From contig NADL03000749.1 in NCBI GenBank assembly GCA_002205965.3, positions 62,001-126,000 on the forward strand: a stretch of 64,000 bases of DNA. The letters run 5' to 3'. Below the pieces are notes generated by a model. The model made no database searches and had not been told where the DNA came from. It saw nothing but the letters and a program-made list of their open reading frames with translations. The DNA comes from Kappaphycus alvarezii (taxonomy: Eukaryota > Rhodophyta > Florideophyceae > Gigartinales > Solieriaceae). A program made the position numbers and the translations under genes. Shown one piece after another: positions 13,600-23,887 of the stretch (the stretch's first letter is position 1; every line of letters starts with the position of its first letter).

Positions 13600-14880
13600 T
13601 CCGCCGTTCGACTTTCTGCCGCTCGTGGTCCGCAAAGTGGCAGAGGAGGGGGGACGGGGGTGATGCTGGTGCCAGTGTGGAGAGCTCAGCCCTGGTTCGC
13701 GCGCTTGCAAAGACTCAGCTCAAGAATGAGGGTGCTCGGTACTGGACGAAGAGTGTTCGACAGCGCGCTGAACGTCAACGCCCAGTGGAAATTGGCAGCC
13801 GTGGAGACCGTAATTTGACGGGTGAGCGTCTGCAGGCGGAGTGGAAGCAGGGGATCAAGGCGGTAGTGTTGGCCAAGGAGGGCGCTGGGCGAGTACCGTC
13901 GCGCCAGGACACCGGTGTTGAGGCTGAAGCGGCACTGATGTTGGCCGAGCACTGGTGGACGGAAGGGACGTGGAGGAATAGAGTGGACCAGCTGGGGAAG
14001 TGGCTGGCGTTCTGTGATGAGGAGGGGAGACAAGCCCTACCGGCTACGGAAGGGGACGTGGTGGCATACGTTGGCTACCTGTCGCTGGAAGGTAAGATCC
14101 AGCCGAGCTCCGCGCGTCAGTATTTGTCTGCGGTTTCACGATGTCATGAGGACGCGGGTTCGCGGCTGGTGAGTTCCGTACTGTCGGCTTATGAGAAAAA
14201 GGTCGATCGGGGATCCGGCGCTCAGAGGGAGAGGGTAGGCGTAAGGGCACGCGAGATGTTGCAGGTCGTGCAGTTAGGTTTATCTACTGACATAACCGAC
14301 CTGGTAGGGGCGTGCGTTATGATTTTCTTCTCCTATCTTTTCCAATGCCGGAGTGACACGGCCGCTCACGTTTCCCCGAGAGATATGAAAGTCGCGAGCG
14401 ATGGGGAAACCCGGCGAAGCTGGTCCACCGCAAAGGGAAGCCGACTGCTCGCCCGCTACGGCTGACCTACCCTTCGAACGCGGTCTGGCCTGATATGTTA
14501 GGGGGTCGCCCCCGTCAAGTGTTGGAGCGGTGGGGGAAGGTGCGGCCGCAGTCAGAGGGTTGGTTCAGTGTTGTCGAGGGTCAAGCCCGGGGAAGTCGGA
14601 GGCTGGTGGACGGGATGGAGGAGGTCTTTCAGGTGTTAAAGATCGAAGCGCCGGAAGGTTGTTACTATGGGACGCACAGTTTGGGAATGGGAAGCCTGTA
14701 CGAGTTAGTCAATCTGGGTTTCTCACGGGTGTGGATCATGAGTAGGATGGATTGGGCTTCGGAAGCCATGTTTGGGGTCTATTTCGATGGTCGCATTGAA
14801 AGAAGCCCGGCTACAACTTGGTTCTTTGCCCATTTCCCAGCCGGTGGGTCATGGGCACTCTGGATAGTTGTGGGTCGTTG
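13600..14880 (+). pseudogene. Tyrosine recombinase remnant of element 3
   Basis: The core-binding domain is seen as WRNRVDQLGKWLAFCDEEG, then ATEGDVVAYVGYLSLEGKI and SARQYLSAVSRCHEDAG, the same arrangement as in elements 1 and 2. The catalytic domain continues as FFSYLFQCRSDTAAHVSP (candidate first Arg) and, in another frame at 14495-14881, YGTHSLGMGSLYELVNLG, where the conserved HxxR box has Gly in place of Arg, followed by FGVYFDG (candidate nucleophilic Tyr). A frame change near 14465-14495 and the missing Arg make it inactive. In DIRS elements this enzyme integrates the circular cDNA. Confidence 0.75.
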
Positions 14881-14885
14881 AGCAA

Positions 14886-15029
14886 GTGTACACGTGTGTA
14901 TACTTGTGAAGATCTGATTGGGGAGTAGCGAGCTGTGTTGAACGTTCCGACACATCACAAGGCGTGCGACGACGGTACCTATGTAGCACGGACTTGAGGT
15001 CGCAACGAATTCGGCATGTCTATTTCTCT
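14886..15029 (+). repeat. Element 3 direct repeat, copy A2
   Basis: This is the second copy of the 144-bp repeat at 10823-10966, placed directly after the recombinase remnant. In split-direct-repeat YR elements such an internal copy is expected near the 3' end, with an outer short repeat beyond it. Confidence 0.8.
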
Positions 15030-15720
15030 CCCACCCTCCCACCCTACGAAGTCGTGTCAACATGTCTATGTCTCTTGTGGGCTGTTTTGTTAGTGTAAGG
15101 ATTAGTACTATGACAGGGAAGGCAGAGGGAACAAGATGGACTGCAGGTACTAATCAGGGATCGGGGAGGTGGATGTCTTTGTTTGAAGTAAAGCCAAAAG
15201 GAATTTTCAATATTTAAACTCGTACCGTGGGACGGAGTTAGATCAAAAAACCCGAACGCCCCTAAAAATCTGTGGCATGAAAACCGAGCACAGGGCAAGG
15301 AAAACCTAGAAAATGATCTATTGATGTCAACACGATTTAAGCGTTTTGGTACTGTACTTTAATGTACTGTACCTGTACAATGTTATATCGCCACCAATAT
15401 TCACAACACAAATCCCATTTTCGCGGGAACTGCAAATCAAAACAAAAAAAAAACACAAACCCCAAACCACCCGCCAAAATCTTCTTTTCGTCCTTCCCAA
15501 TCCAACGCAACTTTCCCGCGACCCTTGCGCCCACGACACCAGGCTCCACACCCCACGCACAGCCACAAGCCCACTATATAAACCACCCGCCTCCCGGCCA
15601 ACCCCGCCCGTATCCCCCCCTAATCCCCCCAATCCCCCCAATCCACCAAACCCGCTCCACCCAATCCACCCAATCCACCCAATCCACCCCCACACCTCCC
15701 GAAAACCCGCCCCAAAAAAA
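15030..15720. other. Spacer between element 3 and dUTPase, with promoter-like motifs
   Basis: There is no gene in 15030-15340. From 15349 to 15380 three overlapping copies of a TACTGTAC-type palindrome occur, the same motif found upstream of ABCE1. From about 15440 the plus strand becomes extremely C-rich with almost no G, giving long Pro-rich open frames that are compositional artefacts. This stretch probably holds the promoter and 5' leader of the dUTPase gene. Confidence 0.5.
15349..15380. promoter_or_regulatory. TACTGTAC palindrome cluster upstream of dUTPase
   Basis: The motifs actgtac (15351), tactgtac (15365) and ctgtac (15373) sit within 32 bp. The same palindromic core is dense between the divergent ABCE1 and small-membrane-protein genes. 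A role as a promoter element is inference from repeated placement. Confidence 0.4.
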
Positions 15721-16282
15721 ATGACCCCCCAGCAACCCCCACCCCAACCCCCACTCCCCCCCACCCACAAACCCCCTTCCCACAAAACGCGAATCCCCCT
15801 CCCCAACCCCCCACCCTCGAAACGCGACCGTTCCACCCCCCCAACCACCTCCCCCTCAAGGTACTTCTCCTCTCCCCCACCGCAACACCACCCTCCAAAG
15901 CCACGCCACAATCCGCTGGCTTCGACATCTCCGCCTCCCAACCAGCCACCATTCCCCGCGTTCTCGCGGCCTCGTCAAGACCGGCTTGCAGCTTGCCATT
16001 CCCCACGGTTGTTACGGCCGCGTGGCCCCGCGCTCGGGCTTGGCTGTCAAGAAGTTTATCGATGTGGGCGCTGGTGTTGTCGATGCGGATTATCGCGGTG
16101 AGTTGGGTGTTGTTTTGTTTAATTTCGGCGATGAGCCCTTTCACGTGAATGTCGGAGATCGTGTTGCACAGCTTGTGTTGGAGCGTATTAGTATGGCTGG
16201 TGTGGAGATTGTGGACAAGTTGGATGAGACTGAGAGGGGTGCAGGCGGGTTTGGTAGTACTGGAGTTGGTAAGACGGTTTGA
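15721..16282 (+). CDS. Deoxyuridine triphosphatase (dUTPase), frameshifted in this sequence
   Basis: dUTPase hydrolyses dUTP to dUMP and pyrophosphate, keeping uracil out of DNA and supplying dUMP for thymidylate synthesis; it works as a homotrimer. All five family motifs are visible. They are AGFDISA (motif 1), APRSGLA (motif 2), [12 protein letters not shown] (motif 3, with the catalytic Asp-Tyr), [12 protein letters not shown] (motif 4) and [10 protein letters not shown] (motif 5, the mobile C-terminal arm). Motif 1 and the preceding [15 protein letters not shown] lie in one frame from about 15849. Motifs 2-5 lie in another, with the break near 15955 in a C/G-rich stretch. The N-terminal start is uncertain; the ATG at 15721 is in a third frame and is offered only as a boundary. 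A housekeeping gene with intact motifs and one frame break suggests a sequence error as much as a pseudogene. Confidence 0.85.
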
Positions 16283-16621
16283 GATTCGAGTTTGAAGGCC
16301 TTGCCTTATCGTTTATGCTTTGTGAGGATTGTAAAGCTCTAGTTCCTCTAAACACTTGCTTCTTTATCTTGTACCCAACGACGGTGGCTGGAACTATCAT
16401 GACGGCATAGGCACTGAGCGTACATTAGACCGTGATCGCGCCCCTGTCCTAGCCGTCTTTGCGATGCATTGCACCGTAACTTGAGACTTTCTGCCAACTC
16501 AAAATTCATAATCTCACACCCCAACTACCTGCATACCCTTCCTCAGCCTCCGGGCTCCCCAACCGCGATTCCACCAGTCTTAATCTCGTGCATCATTACC
16601 TTTCCCACATTCCCCGCATCC
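16283..16621. other. Convergent intergenic spacer, dUTPase / ABCE1
   Basis: This 339-bp gap separates the 3' ends of two convergent genes and should hold both 3' untranslated regions. No gene or strong structure was seen. Confidence 0.6.
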
Positions 16622-18459
16622 TCAGTCGTCGTCCCTGTCGTCCGCGGCAACATCCACATAGAAATACTGCCCCATCAGCTTCTGCTCCCGATCCTTCACA
16701 GAGTCAATTTTGTTAATTCTCGGTCTGAAGTTAGTAGGGTCCCGTCGAAACGTAATCTCCAGGTTCTTCAGGAACCGATTCATTCCCGTCACCAAATTCT
16801 GCGGCGAGCACGCCGAGCAATCCTTTGCTGGCGTCCCTTCATACACAACCACCCTATCCGCCAGATATGAACTCATTATGAAATCGTGCTCCACAATAAA
16901 TGCAGTCTTCTTGGCATGCAAAATGTACCGCTTGATCATTTTCGCCGCAATAATGCGCTGCTCAGAGTCGAGATACGCGCTAGGCTCATCAATCAGATAG
17001 ATGTCAGCCGGCTTACCGAGTGCCATAACCAGCGCAACACGTTGCAACTCTCCGCCAGACAAGAACTTGACCTCCTGATCCAACAAAGAGTCAATGTTCA
17101 TCGGCTTGGTCACATCAGTCATAAATTGCGGGTGCAGCCAAGAGTCTCGAATCTTTGCGTACAAAAGTTGACGTACGGTGCCTTCAAAACGGGGCGAAAT
17201 CTTCTGCGGCTTGTAGCTGACATTCAGCTCCGGAATCTCCACCGATTCGTCATCAGGCTTCATCAGGCCGGCCAGCATGCGAATAAAAGTCGTCTTCCCT
17301 GTGCCATTCTCGCCAAGCATGACCACAATTTCCGAGTCGGTGAACGAGCCCTCCTCAACTTTCAGCTTGAAAGACCCCAACGTTTTCGTCATTTCCGGGT
17401 AACTGTACAAGTGATGATGCTCCACCTCCTCCTCATCATCCGCAGTCTCTGCAAGGCGGAATTGCAACGCCGTCTGTCTGAACCGGAGATTCTCAGTCGG
17501 GATGAAGCCGGCCAGGAAGATATTGATACCCTCTCGCACGGAAAAAGGCAGCGTGACCACCCCATACGCGCCCGGTTTTCCGTACAAGCAGCAGATAAAA
17601 TCAGACAAGTAGTCAAGTACAGCGAGATCATGTTCCACAACAATCACATACGTCTTTGTCTTCTCCACAAGCAAATCACGGATTACCTTTGCGGCCTTCA
17701 ACCGCTGGCGAACGTCAAGATAGGAACTTGGCTCATCAATCATATAGACATCGGCCTCCTGAACGGCGACGATGCACAGGGCAAAACGTTGCAATTCGCC
17801 GCCACTCAAGACTTGAACCTCCCGATCGAGGACATCGTTGAGCTGCAGTTCGTTGGTCATGTGCTCGACGACGTCGCGTTCATCCTTTCGCTTAATAATA
17901 GAGCCGACCTGGCCCTTGATAGCTCTGGGATAGCGTCGACATACTGCGGCTTAATAATGGCCTTGATATCATCTTCAAGGACGCGTGTAAAGTAGTTTTG
18001 CAGCTCGCTGCCCCGAAAGTTGTTGAGAATTTCCGTCCAATCCGGCGGCGATGAAAAGTCTCCCAAGTTGGGCTTTAGCTTTGCGGCCAACACCTTGAGG
18101 GCAGTGCTCTTCCCAATACCATTCGTGCCAACCAATCCAAGCACCTGACCCGGCCTCGGTACCGGCAATCGATGCAGCTTAAACGAATTGGGTCCATAGC
18201 GATGGATAGTCTCCTTTTCCAATTCCTTGGGCAGGTTAATGATCTGGATAGCATCAAAGGGACACTTCTTGACGCAGATACCACAACCGACGCAAAGAAT
18301 TTCGGAAATGGTGGCAATTTTGCTCTTCGATGTGACCTCGAGACAGCCAATCTTTCCCATACGCACGACGGGGCAACTCTTCTTGCACTCGAGGGAGCAG
18401 CGCTTGGGCTTGCATCGCTCACCATTCACAATGGCGATACGCGTGAGCTTGTCGGCCAT
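16622..18459 (-). CDS. ABCE1: ABCE1 / RLI1 ribosome-recycling ATPase (one apparent frameshift)
   Basis: ABCE1 is the essential cytosolic iron-sulphur ABC ATPase that splits terminated ribosomes and acts in initiation. The N-terminus [11 protein letters not shown] starts at 18459 (an upstream ATG at 18465 is in frame). It is followed by two Fe-S cysteine clusters ([16 protein letters not shown] and [13 protein letters not shown]), a first Walker A ([12 protein letters not shown]) and a first signature ([12 protein letters not shown]). Then come Walker B DEPSSYLD, a second Walker A ([12 protein letters not shown]), a second signature ([12 protein letters not shown]), DEPSAYLD and [13 protein letters not shown]. 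The protein reads essentially end to end against the known family. The frame changes once near 17938-17945 (one base apparently missing from a C run), splitting it into 18465-17857 and 17860-16622. Since loss of ABCE1 is lethal, an assembly error is the likelier cause. No introns were seen. Confidence 0.97.
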
Positions 18460-18479
18460 GGTCAAGCTTTCACGACAAG

Positions 18480-19191
18480 AATAGGTCTCTAGCTGTACTG
18501 GAACGGCGCCGTTGCCGAATGAGAGGTGTGTTTACACTGCGGGTTGACCGCGGCGGCGGGAGCGAGGGAATGCGTGGAGATGGTCCGATCGCGCGCGTTG
18601 CCAGGTGTGTATGCTCGGACTTTTGTTTCTTTCTCAGATTTGGTGGGCGTGTTGCTCTTTGGCGAGCAAGTTTTGACAAAATGATTGCGAGAGGCAGCGG
18701 CCGGAATCTTAGTGTGTCGACTTGGAAGGTGGCTTAGCGTCGTCTTTCCGTACTGTACAGAATTGTAGGAAAGCTGCGCATGTCTCTCAGGATCTACGGC
18801 GGGTGTGTACGCTGCTGTACAGTACAGTACAGTACAGTAAAAGAACGGCAAGAGGCATGAAAGCTAGGTTGCGACAGTTTTGCGACGGCGCCACGTGCAT
18901 AACGTGTACACCAAGTATGTTGTGCTGTACTGTACATGATATTGTATAAAGGTACAGTGTTTGGCAAATGGTTTATTTCCTTTAAATCCTGTTGAGCGTT
19001 GAACGTACTGTAATTCACCTTCCGCACTGTAAACCACAACTTTTGCCATTACTGCATCGCGATCTGCAATCATCGAAACGAGTTCCTCATACCCTCCCGC
19101 ATCTACTCCTACATCACCCGTCCCCTCCACACAACCAACCTCCGCCGCAACCCGGTCCGCACTCCAATCCAATCCCCCCCCACAACCCACA
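18480..19191. promoter_or_regulatory. Bidirectional promoter region rich in TACTGTAC palindromes
   Basis: ABCE1 (-) and the small membrane-protein gene (+) diverge from this 0.7-kb spacer. Copies of the palindromic core occur at 18751-18760, in a tandem run at 18815-18839 (ctgtacagtacagtacag), at 18925-18938 and at 19004-19012. A TATA-like tgtataaagg lies at about 18944-18953. The arrangement suggests a shared regulatory element for housekeeping genes of this organism; function is inferred. Confidence 0.45.
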
Positions 19192-19627
19192 ATGACCGGC
19201 GGCATGAGCGTCAAAAAGAACGTCCACATCGAAGAGTGGGCCTCGTTCCGCGAAAACTGCGAACACGTCTTCAAATTCAACAAGGCCAACTTTGCACGCC
19301 TCGCCGTCTTTGGCTTTGCCGTTCCCATCGGCCTATACTTTTGGGTCACCCATGAATTCGTACGTCACTCCACACCCACCCCAAACAAACCATCCCTCCC
19401 TCCCCTTCCCCAACCCCACCAACTCCCCCGTCCACCACACCCATGTCCCACCTGCATCAACCCCAATATCCTAACCACAATCCCCCCGCGTCATGCATCT
19501 CAAACCTAACCTCTCTTCTCACCCCCTGTATCACCCGTAGCGTGTAACCGGCCACCCAGTTGGCACCGATACACTCCAACGCCATCAGCGAAGCTACCTA
19601 GGCTCTAGGATCGACGAGGACAAATAG
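19192..19627 (+). CDS. Small single-span membrane protein, two exons (possible complex I NDUFB4/B15-like subunit)
   Basis: Exon 1 runs 19192-19359 and exon 2 19541-19627; the intron 19360-19540 begins gtacgt and ends cccgtag, and joining keeps the frame to a TAG. The product is 84 residues (80 if the second ATG at 19204 is used). It has a charged N-terminal part (SVKKNVHIEEWASFRENCEHVF), one hydrophobic segment (LAVFGFAVPIGLYFWV, about residues 38-53) and a short hydrophilic tail ending SRIDEDK. A short N-terminal region, one membrane span and an xEEWxxFREN-type lead resemble small accessory subunits of mitochondrial complex I such as NDUFB4/B15, but the similarity is weak and the name is tentative. 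It is divergent to ABCE1 and convergent to COG3. Confidence 0.6.
19360..19540 (+). other. GT-AG intron of the small membrane-protein gene
   Basis: The 181-bp intron has donor gtacgt and acceptor cacccgtag, with a pyrimidine-rich body (long C/T runs). A ctaac at about 19505 could serve as the branch site. Removing it joins THEF to RVTGHPVGT in frame. It is the only intron supported in the host gene island. Confidence 0.65.
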
Positions 19628-19913
19628 CCGGTTCAACACTCTCACAACTCTCCCATAAACCATCTTGCTCATCCCCCAACTCATCCTCACCCATCCGCAT
19701 TTCAATCCACGTTGACTCAATAGCACACGCGAAACACCGCCTCTGCAACAACCACAGCCTATTGCCGCCCGCGTATTACGCGGCATCCTCTGCCCGAAAC
19801 TCTCATTTCCTACCTACAGCGCATCATTGCTCAATGTCAGCTGTTTTGACCTCAAGTCATCGTGTGCGGGTTAGATCATTTACCAATTTTCTGTACCAAT
19901 CTGCTTAACAGTT
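19628..19913. other. Convergent intergenic spacer before COG3
   Basis: This 286-bp gap separates convergent 3' ends. No gene was seen. Its composition is ordinary for the island. Confidence 0.5.
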
Positions 19914-22685
19914 CTACAGTCGAACACTCGATGCCTTTCCAGCCTTCATCCCCATCACCAAGTCAACCTTGTCTACAAGCTTTCCTACCTCCTCCCCACT
20001 GATCCCAATCTCCTCCCTTTCATCCAGGCTATAGCGAAGTTGTAAGGCCGACAGCAATTCAGTAGCCGCCTCTGCAATGTTGGCCCGAATCGGTCGCAAC
20101 AGTACAGCGCGAGACGCCGACTTTAAAATGTATATCTTCATTCGTTCCACCACCTGCGGTAGTTCCTCTTCGATCGCACTTGTTACCTTCAGCCATGTTT
20201 CTCGCAATCGCTTCGGGTGAGCAAACGACCCGGAATTCGCCTTGAGTGTGTCAAATGCCGCCTTGGGTGGCGTCGCCGGAATTTCTCCATCTTGCTCTCG
20301 ATCCTTGCCAACTCTTTGACTGCCAACAGGCAGTGCATTGCATTTCGCGAGAAACGACAAGATAGGGTCTAAAAGCAAACGTGTCGTCTTGAGAATGAAT
20401 GCCTCGCATGCCCCACGCACCCTGTGATCAAGCTCGCGCTTCGAGTCCACAACCTTCTCCTTAATCGCAGGCGGATTTGCCAGCGACCTCGCTGATAATT
20501 CCCCTCGGATTACAGAGCCCAACAACGAGCGAAGTTCGAAAAAGTCAAGCTCATGCTCCGTGTAGCTCATTTCCACGTCAAATGGGGAAATTTGCTCGCG
20601 AGTCATCAGCAATTGCCAGACAAGAAACAGTTGCGCGTGATCTGCAGCGTTGGGTTTGTCGCTTGCCGCAATACGTGCAGCCGCAGAGCCCACAGACTGC
20701 ACACACATGGCCACCGCTTCCTGAGCTACACCCGCAAATACCTCCCCGTCCACGCACCTGTACAACATTGACAAAAGACGCAATGTTCTTTCCACTGGGG
20801 GATACCACGTTGCGTAGATACCAACACTCCGAATATCGCCTGTCACTGACTTTGCTTTTGCTGGATCCCGCTGTTTCTTCTCCTTTTGAGTAGCACCGAC
20901 TGGTGTGATTTCATCATCCTCGGCAGTGGAAGCAGTTCTTGATATTGAGGCCGACGCAGCGTTTCGTCTATGCTGCAAAATTCGCTCCGGGTAATTGAGA
21001 TGCCCTGAAGTGGGAACAAACCCGCGAATCTCATCTCTCATGAAAACCTCCGCACGGTAAATGATGCGCTCTTGAGCATCTGCGATCGCGCGAACAGCTG
21101 AGGGTGCGAATGCTTTCCCGGCAAAACCCCTACGTGGAACCTCATCTCCGAGAATTTCAGTCTTGAGCACTTCAATGAGGTACACGAGTTTATCGAGGTC
21201 GTCCTCCTTCAATATTTGGGGCCTCAGCTCGGTATAAAGAACGTCGCAGACACCCCTCAGTGCTGCCATTAAAATAGGGCTTTCTTCGTCATCCGAGGTC
21301 GTTGATGGGAAGAAGTGCTCGTAAAGCTGTCTCTCCAGCTGGCAAACGCGGAGCACATACGCAGAGCCAAGCCTCGCTAGGGCAATCATGTTTTGAACAT
21401 CCCCAAGTGAGTTGATGTGCGCTGCGACAGAAGGCTCCAAAAGGCGCTTACGTTGCTCAAAAAAGCATTCCTCGCAATCCGAGTAGAGTGAGAGAGCAGT
21501 GCTCCTAGTTGAAAACGAGGGATTGGTATTCAACCCAGAGATGCCGCTGGCGGCAGGGTTAGAATACGGGTCCGCAATCGAGCTCACCTGCCTTGAATTG
21601 ACGACATCACTGGCCTTATCCAAACCACTTATACCCTGCCGCGTCGCTGCTTTTCCTGCGGTGTTCGTCTCAGTGCGCGAGTGCAACTCTGTCATTAATG
21701 ACTTGACACGTGGGGCAATGGTGCGAAATCGTAGATATTCCTTCGACGCATCCGTCAGGTCCGCATGACGAAAGCCCGCGCCGCTCGCACGGTCCTCCTT
21801 CAATTCCTTTGCAACTCGTGTTGCAGTGTCTCTCAAGAGAGTCACAGTATGATCGCGAACTGAAGTAAACGCGCGGCGTTGTAGCTCTAGAAATCGTGCG
21901 AGGTAGCCATCGGCCTCCGCAACTGCTCCTGTGGAACTTGAGGCATACGCCACACATTCGTCCAAACGATGCAATACCTTGACAAAATCCGGATCCGTGG
22001 GATTAATTGCCCCACTCCCGCCTCCAAACTTTGTGCTCAGTGTCTCAAGCTCCTCAAAATAAGTGAGTCGCTTTCGCAAAGCGTCCGCTAGCTCGCCCAT
22101 TTTCTTTCGTTCCGATACCATGTTTTCGCAATCCGACTTGAACTTGACGACGATATCGGACACATACTGCCTTCCTTCTTTAACACGCTCCAACGCTTGC
22201 GACGCATCGTGAACAACTTTGAGCAAATCCGAACACGCAGTGCGATCAAGTCGCAGTCCATCCACCAAAGTACGGTACTTTTCTTCATTCGCCTCCTCTA
22301 AACGGCGTTCCATTTCATCATGCCAAACATGGAATTCCTCCGCCGTACCAACATTGGCAAGTCCCTTAAGACCATCCAGGCCCGTGTACCGGAGCTTATT
22401 GTCACGATCTTGAGAGTCTTGTGGGCTTTCTGTGGCGGTGTGGGCGCCCCTGGTGCTCGAGGATGTGGATTTCTTGGATGACGGAACAAATAAAGATGCT
22501 TGCGTCTCAATGGTTGCGCATAGGTGGAGCTGATCATCTGTCAGGGGGGCGTTGCTTTCCCAGAGGCGAAGGAATTCGCCATGACTGCGTACGCGCCCTG
22601 AGGTCGTTTGGGCCCGGGTGGTCATCCGTGTGATGTGGAGCTTGAATTGATGCTGGCGTTTGTAGCACCAGTGTGCCACAGCCAA
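19914..22685 (-). CDS. COG3: Conserved oligomeric Golgi complex subunit 3 (Sec34 family)
   Basis: A single uninterrupted open frame of 923 codons. COG3 is part of lobe A of the hetero-octameric COG complex, a peripheral Golgi tether for retrograde intra-Golgi vesicles. The N-terminal part (about residues 130-290) has the Sec34 layout. This comprises a heptad-rich coiled-coil run including VDGLRLDRTACSDLLKVV and VKFKSDCENMVSERKKMGEL, then LRKRLTYFEELETLSTKF, a Pro-rich turn and VLHRLDECVAYASSS with YLARFLELQRRAF. The remainder is a long helical region typical of complexes associated with tethering containing helical rods. The length is in the family range (about 800-950). The start is probably the internal ATG at 22625 (residue 21), because the first 20 residues are atypical. 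No introns, no signal peptide. Confidence 0.85.
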   Translation of the reverse strand: MAVAHWCYKRQHQFKLHITRMTTRAQTTSGRVRSHGEFLRLWESNAPLTDDQLHLCATIETQASLFVPSSKKSTSSSTRGAHTATESPQDSQDRDNKLRYTGLDGLKGLANVGTAEEFHVWHDEMERRLEEANEEKYRTLVDGLRLDRTACSDLLKVVHDASQALERVKEGRQYVSDIVVKFKSDCENMVSERKKMGELADALRKRLTYFEELETLSTKFGGGSGAINPTDPDFVKVLHRLDECVAYASSSTGAVAEADGYLARFLELQRRAFTSVRDHTVTLLRDTATRVAKELKEDRASGAGFRHADLTDASKEYLRFRTIAPRVKSLMTELHSRTETNTAGKAATRQGISGLDKASDVVNSRQVSSIADPYSNPAASGISGLNTNPSFSTRSTALSLYSDCEECFFEQRKRLLEPSVAAHINSLGDVQNMIALARLGSAYVLRVCQLERQLYEHFFPSTTSDDEESPILMAALRGVCDVLYTELRPQILKEDDLDKLVYLIEVLKTEILGDEVPRRGFAGKAFAPSAVRAIADAQERIIYRAEVFMRDEIRGFVPTSGHLNYPERILQHRRNAASASISRTASTAEDDEITPVGATQKEKKQRDPAKAKSVTGDIRSVGIYATWYPPVERTLRLLSMLYRCVDGEVFAGVAQEAVAMCVQSVGSAAARIAASDKPNAADHAQLFLVWQLLMTREQISPFDVEMSYTEHELDFFELRSLLGSVIRGELSARSLANPPAIKEKVVDSKRELDHRVRGACEAFILKTTRLLLDPILSFLAKCNALPVGSQRVGKDREQDGEIPATPPKAAFDTLKANSGSFAHPKRLRETWLKVTSAIEEELPQVVERMKIYILKSASRAVLLRPIRANIAEAATELLSALQLRYSLDEREEIGISGEEVGKLVDKVDLVMGMKAGKASSVRL

Positions 22686-23005
22686 GGTTGGTGGTGTGAG
22701 TCACCAAGTTTACTGCCAGCTCGACAATGGGGAATTTCGTTTCGGATGGAATAGATTTCGAGTGGTTTAAGCTCCATGATACGGCAGTACAATACCTACT
22801 GAATGCATAAAACTTCTTCCCTTACAACTGGCATTGCAAATTTGCAAAGAATTGTTTTCAACTGTCAGGAGGCTAACGCTGTAAATTATTTACCACGCTG
22901 TAATGCAACCAAGGAAGATGGTAATCCAGCAACAAAAAGGAATACTAATACTTTACTGCATTACATAGTATCGGGGTCCAGTGCTGGAACCGACTATGTT
23001 GCTAG
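22686..23005. other. Spacer upstream of COG3, with the 3' flank of a non-LTR element
   Basis: This region should contain the COG3 promoter and, from the other side, the 3' untranslated end of the non-LTR retrotransposon whose stop codon is at 23006-23008. No gene was seen and no poly-A tract is evident. Confidence 0.5.
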
Positions 23006-23106
23006 CTAAGTGCTAACCAGGTGGTCCACGTCGGCCACGTGCACAGGTGTGCGGGACATGACAGCGTTCGCCTGAGACGACCGGATCGTGTGACTAATGT
23101 GTCGGT
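23006..23106 (-). pseudogene. 3' end of the non-LTR retrotransposon ORF2, severed by the YR element
   Basis: Read on the minus strand this encodes RHISHTIRSSQANAV then MSRTPVHVADVDHLVST and a TAG. It lines up residue by residue with the C-terminus of the fragment at 37508-37720 (QRISCTLWSSVAMAI, LSRAPLHVPDVEHPVSS). The missing upstream part lies 5.3 kb away at 28388 and beyond. Joining 28388 to 23106 restores RRIYRHISHT, the equivalent of RRIYQRISCT in the other copy, which fixes the insertion point of the YR element to within a base or two. Confidence 0.8.
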
Positions 23107-23125
23107 GAATTAAAACAATAGAGAA
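23107..23125 (-). repeat. Element 1 short terminal repeat B2
   Basis: The 19-bp sequence gaattaaaacaatagagaa ends the element and is repeated exactly at 24160-24178 next to A2. It marks the element's 3' boundary. Confidence 0.75.
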
Positions 23126-23887
23126 TCACATAACACTTTATCAAAGCAAATAGCTAACAGCAACAGGGATAACTAAACAAGTACGCATTACAGCAAACAG
23201 GGATAACTTATGCAGCTTACTTACTCCAGTAGTTGGGACTGATTTGGACCTTTGTGTTGGATGTTTGCTCAAGACAGAATTGGTGAAGGCAGGGTTAAAA
23301 ATGCTTGATCACTCGAATCTCCGGATGCTGCTGTACAGCGGCTATGGGCGCGTGGCGCTTCTTCCGGGGATGGTACCCAAAGGGGTGTAGTGTGACAGCT
23401 TCCGTTTGGTGCCAACCTTACTTGTCTTGAGTGAACGTACGCTGCCAGCAATGGCCGGCCTGGGGAGGCACACGAAGGGGAGAGGATGTTCCAGCCAAAT
23501 GGTGAGTGAGTTGCCAGGACCGAGATAAATGACCGGGAGTAATGGAATGGTGGAATTGGATGAGGTGATCGGCGTGTCTCCCCAGACGCTGAGATCCTTG
23601 TCCGGTTCCATTCGTTCCATCATGCGTACGCTTGGGTAAACTCTTTAGATTTGGTGTGTTCGCGTCGCAAGAGTTGTAAGGAGAGTAGCGCGGTCATACG
23701 CCCGTGACCACTATGCGCGTTGCTCCTCTGACTAGAACCAAATCAATAATTCCACCGGTTGCTGCGTTTGCGTGACACTTGCATCATCATAAATCGTAAC
23801 ATAAAATCATCATAAAATCATTATAAATCAAGAACAAAAGACGGCTTGTGATCGGGCCATGAAGGATGAATGGAGGGAGGGAGGCGG

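Larger units (their letters stand above)
10823..15029 (+). mobile_element. Decayed tyrosine-recombinase (DIRS-like) retrotransposon, element 3
   Basis: A 144-bp direct repeat flanks a gag-like, reverse transcriptase, RNase H and tyrosine recombinase series in that order on the plus strand. That order plus a recombinase instead of an integrase is the hallmark of DIRS-order elements. The coding strand is exceptionally G-rich, unlike the other two YR elements in the window, so this is a separate lineage. Every ORF is frameshifted. The right-hand repeat is internal-type (it follows the recombinase), so the true 3' end may lie some way beyond 15029; I could not find the matching outer short repeat. 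Confidence 0.75.

Noticed and set aside
15346..16101. A 251-codon Pro-rich open frame over the dUTPase locus
   Set aside because: It is a compositional artefact of C-rich sequence; after 15849 it runs in a different frame from all five dUTPase motifs.
16886..17995. A 369-codon plus-strand open frame
   Set aside because: It is the antisense shadow of ABCE1, which has complete family motifs on the minus strand.
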